From CAZYJD01 sp964647785 (GTDB lineage Bacteria > Bacteroidota > Bacteroidia > NS11-12g > UBA9320), in assembly GCA_964647785.1 (NCBI GenBank), contig CAZYJD010000091.1, forward strand, positions 1 to 7,706: 7,706 bases of DNA. Direction: 5' to 3'. Position 1 is the first letter of the stretch; each line of letters opens with the position of its first letter. Below are positions 5,865-7,706 of the stretch, in pieces. The position numbers were made by a program, and so were the translations under genes. The notes beneath the pieces were generated by a model. That model searched no databases. It had not been told where the DNA came from and saw only the letters and a list, made by a program, of their open reading frames with translations.

Positions 5865-6995
5865 ATGAAAAAAATTCTCTTCCTGCTCATTATTCCTTTC
5901 TTTTTTGCCTGCAGTTCGGGTTATCGACAACTGAACAAGGGTCAATATTACCAAGCTGCTCAAACAGCCATTAAGCGTCTGCGCAAGGATCCCGATCACG
6001 GTAAATCGGCTCATGTGCTGGAAAAAGCCTATGCCATGAGCGTGAAAAATGGCAGAAGTAGGGTGGAGCGACTGGTGGCGGGCACAAGCCCCTTTCGCTA
6101 CGACCAAGTAGTTGCTGAATTGGAAAAGCTCAACATATTGCGCAACGAAATTGAAAATTGTCCGGCTTGCCTGCAGGTGATTCCCAAGCCTCTCAGTTTT
6201 GATACCGATCTTGAAAATGCACGGCAACTGGCAGCTGAAGAGCACTTCAGCGAAGGCATTCGCTTGATGAAAGGCGACATGGTGCAGGCCCGACAGGCAC
6301 ATCATCACTTCAGCAAAGCACAACAATACCAGCCGAATATGGAGCGAATTAACGAGTGGTTGGCAGAAGCACTTGAAAAAGCCACCCTACGCGTCATCAT
6401 CCAACCCATTCCCATGCATTCTGCCATGTACGACTTAACGAATGCATTTTTTGAGCAACAAATCATTGAATACGCCAGGGGACTCAATTTCCGTTTTGTG
6501 CATTTCATGTCGGTGATTGAAGCACAAGAGACCCAAATGGTGCCACATCAGGAAATTTTCATGCGCTTCGACGACTTCGTGGTGGGACAAATGCTCTTGA
6601 AAGAATCGAGCAAAGAATTGAAAAAAGACAGTGTGAAGGTAGGAAATGTTAGCTTGGAAAATGGCAAAACAGCGCCGGTTTATGGTACGGTTAAAGCCGA
6701 CTATGTGGAGTATAGCAAGAGCGTAAAATCAAGCGGATTGCTCGACTTTAAAATCATTGATCACGAAACAGGTGCCATCATTCGCCAGCAAAAATTTCCA
6801 GGCACGCACATTTGGCAATACCAGTGGGCCTCCTTCAATGGCGATGAACGGGCACTTGCTAAGGAACAATTAGAACTGAGTAGAAAGCGCGAGATTCAGC
6901 CTCCCCCACCCCAAAATCTGTTCATTGAATTCACACGGCCCATTTACAGCCAGCTCACAAATGTGATCAGGAGGCATTACCAGGCCTGGAAATAA
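5865..6995 (+). CDS. Lipoprotein with N-terminal TPR-like helices, function unknown
   Basis: The 376-residue protein starts with ATG 5865, followed by a basic-hydrophobic signal (KKILFLLIIPFFFA) and Cys16 before SSG. The FFAC lipobox is loose but acceptable in this phylum, so the protein is probably a lipid-anchored envelope protein. Residues about 19-58 look like a TPR unit (GYRQLNKGQYYQAAQTAIKR, then a second helix), and 141-173 form a second TPR-like helical pair. From about 175 an alpha/beta region begins (LRVIIQPIP...), with a later strand-rich part, SGLLDFKIIDHETGAIIR (290-307), and a striking WASFNGDERAL at 321-331. The strand-turn-strand with DHETGAII resembles the CsgG/TolB-N style of fold, but this is a weak impression. 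Earlier ATGs at 5838 and 5859 are in frame but would spoil the signal peptide. It converges on the methyltransferase gene. Confidence 0.85.
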   Translation: MKKILFLLIIPFFFACSSGYRQLNKGQYYQAAQTAIKRLRKDPDHGKSAHVLEKAYAMSVKNGRSRVERLVAGTSPFRYDQVVAELEKLNILRNEIENCPACLQVIPKPLSFDTDLENARQLAAEEHFSEGIRLMKGDMVQARQAHHHFSKAQQYQPNMERINEWLAEALEKATLRVIIQPIPMHSAMYDLTNAFFEQQIIEYARGLNFRFVHFMSVIEAQETQMVPHQEIFMRFDDFVVGQMLLKESSKELKKDSVKVGNVSLENGKTAPVYGTVKADYVEYSKSVKSSGLLDFKIIDHETGAIIRQQKFPGTHIWQYQWASFNGDERALAKEQLELSRKREIQPPPPQNLFIEFTRPIYSQLTNVIRRHYQAWK

Positions 6996-7093
6996 AATTG
7001 ACCTTTTGATTCTTCGATGGGTTACTCTCGCTCGCTTTCAGAATATTTCGATGAAAGAGAATGGCCACATTTTCAAGGCCTGTTTGACCAGTT

Positions 7094-7639
7094 TCACCAA
7101 GCCTGTTTGTTGATATAAGGCTGCGCAAAAGCCCAGCATACAATGCCCGCACTCACGGCAACATTCAAGCTGTGCTTGGTTCCGTATTGCGGTATTTCAA
7201 TGCAGGCATCGCAAATATTGATGATGGACTGCTGCACGCCATCTATTTCGTTGCCAAAAATGAGCACCGCAGGCAAATCACTTATTTCGGCCATTTGGTT
7301 GAGCATCTGTGCATTTTCGGCTTGTTCCACCGCCAAAAGGCGATAGCCCTTTGCTTTCCATTGAAGCAATGCGAACTCCAAATTGGTATGGTGTTCCCAT
7401 TCCACCGAATCTTCAGCCCCCAGAGCCGTTTTGCGAATATCTCTGTGCGGGGGGCGGGCGGTGATGCCTCCCAATAGTATGCGTTCAATTCTAAAAGCAT
7501 CGGCCGTGCGGAAAAAAGAGCCGATGTTGTTCATGCTGCGCACATTGTCCAATGCGAGTATGAGTGGCACTTTCGGACTTATCCGAAAATCATCCACATC
7601 CATCCTATTCAGTTCCGGATTTTTTAATTTGCGCGACAC
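7094..7639 (-). CDS. TrmH/SpoU family RNA 2'-O-methyltransferase
   Basis: This 181-residue cytoplasmic SPOUT enzyme should move a methyl group from S-adenosylmethionine to a ribose 2'-oxygen in tRNA or rRNA. All three SpoU motifs are present: motif 1, NVRSMNNIGSFFRTADAF (32-49, with Asn37, Gly40 and Arg44); motif 2, LIFGNEIDGV (126-135, Glu131); and motif 3, IPQYGTKHSLNVAVSAGI (149-166, Ser157 and Asn159), which forms the trefoil knot and SAM pocket. There is no N-terminal L30e-like RNA-binding domain, so it is the short form, as in Bacteroidota relatives. The start is GTG 7639, because SRKLKNPELNRM matches how relatives begin; ATG at residue 13 would cut this off. The RNA target cannot be named from sequence. 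Downstream is a converging lipoprotein gene. Confidence 0.94.
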   Translation of the reverse strand: MSRKLKNPELNRMDVDDFRISPKVPLILALDNVRSMNNIGSFFRTADAFRIERILLGGITARPPHRDIRKTALGAEDSVEWEHHTNLEFALLQWKAKGYRLLAVEQAENAQMLNQMAEISDLPAVLIFGNEIDGVQQSIINICDACIEIPQYGTKHSLNVAVSAGIVCWAFAQPYINKQAW

Positions 7640-7664
7640 CTGAAAAATAATTTTCTATTGGCAG

Positions 7665-7672
7665 CAAAGGTA
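7665..7672 (-). promoter_or_regulatory. -7 promoter box (TACCTTTG) of the TrmH-family gene
   Basis: On the minus strand this is TACCTTTGCTGCC, a perfect match to TAnnTTTG. It ends 25 bases before the GTG at 7639, so the mRNA would have a leader of roughly 18-20 bases, unlike the nearly leaderless genes elsewhere in the window. No TTG is seen 17-20 bases upstream. Confidence 0.6.
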
Positions 7673-7706
7673 AATAAGGACAAGGAAACCCCCTTGATGA
7701 AGCAAT

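Noticed and set aside
7035..7057. Inverted repeat CTTTCA ... TGAAAG as a terminator between the converging genes
   Set aside because: The stem is only 6 pairs with an 11-base loop, AT-rich, and no T-run follows on either strand.

Overview
The window reads as chromosomal DNA from a member of the Bacteroidota. Three lines of evidence support this: promoter -7 boxes of the TAnnTTTG type lie directly in front of several genes, Shine-Dalgarno sequences are largely absent, and the proteins are family members typical of that phylum (a TIGR02757/DUF2400 protein, a lipoprotein with a Bacteroidota-style FN3-like repeat, and a TrmH-family methyltransferase close to Flavobacteriia versions). A finer taxonomic placement cannot be made from the sequence alone.

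Layout. Positions 1-322 (minus) hold the N-terminal part of a secreted lipoprotein that runs off the left edge. A doubtful small membrane ORF (375-635, plus) follows. Positions 688-4160 form a compact five-gene plus-strand operon: a hotdog thioesterase with an FlK-like catalytic triad, SmpB of trans-translation, a cystathionine gamma-synthase/lyase, a PrsW-type intramembrane protease and a TIGR02757 protein. Three of its junctions are 4-base stop/start overlaps and the fourth is a 2-base gap. Converging on the operon end is a minus-strand secreted protein of unknown function (4178-5710). It is divergent from a plus-strand lipoprotein with TPR-like helices (5865-6995). The divergent promoter region contains a run of degenerate 7-base repeats (5726-5781). 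The last gene is a TrmH/SpoU-type RNA 2'-O-methyltransferase on the minus strand (7094-7639), with a perfect TACCTTTG box upstream.

How the genes relate. The operon mixes translation quality control (SmpB), sulfur amino-acid metabolism, acyl-CoA or thioester hydrolysis and membrane proteolysis. No single pathway joins them, so this looks like a housekeeping operon held together by transcription rather than a dedicated system. I see no mobile element, CRISPR array, RNA gene, toxin-antitoxin pair or defence cluster. The most unusual items are the heptamer repeat run in the divergent promoter, the very short distance from promoter box to start codon in four genes (likely leaderless mRNAs), the exact FlK triad spacing in the thioesterase, and a possible DNA-glycosylase-like motif in the TIGR02757 protein.
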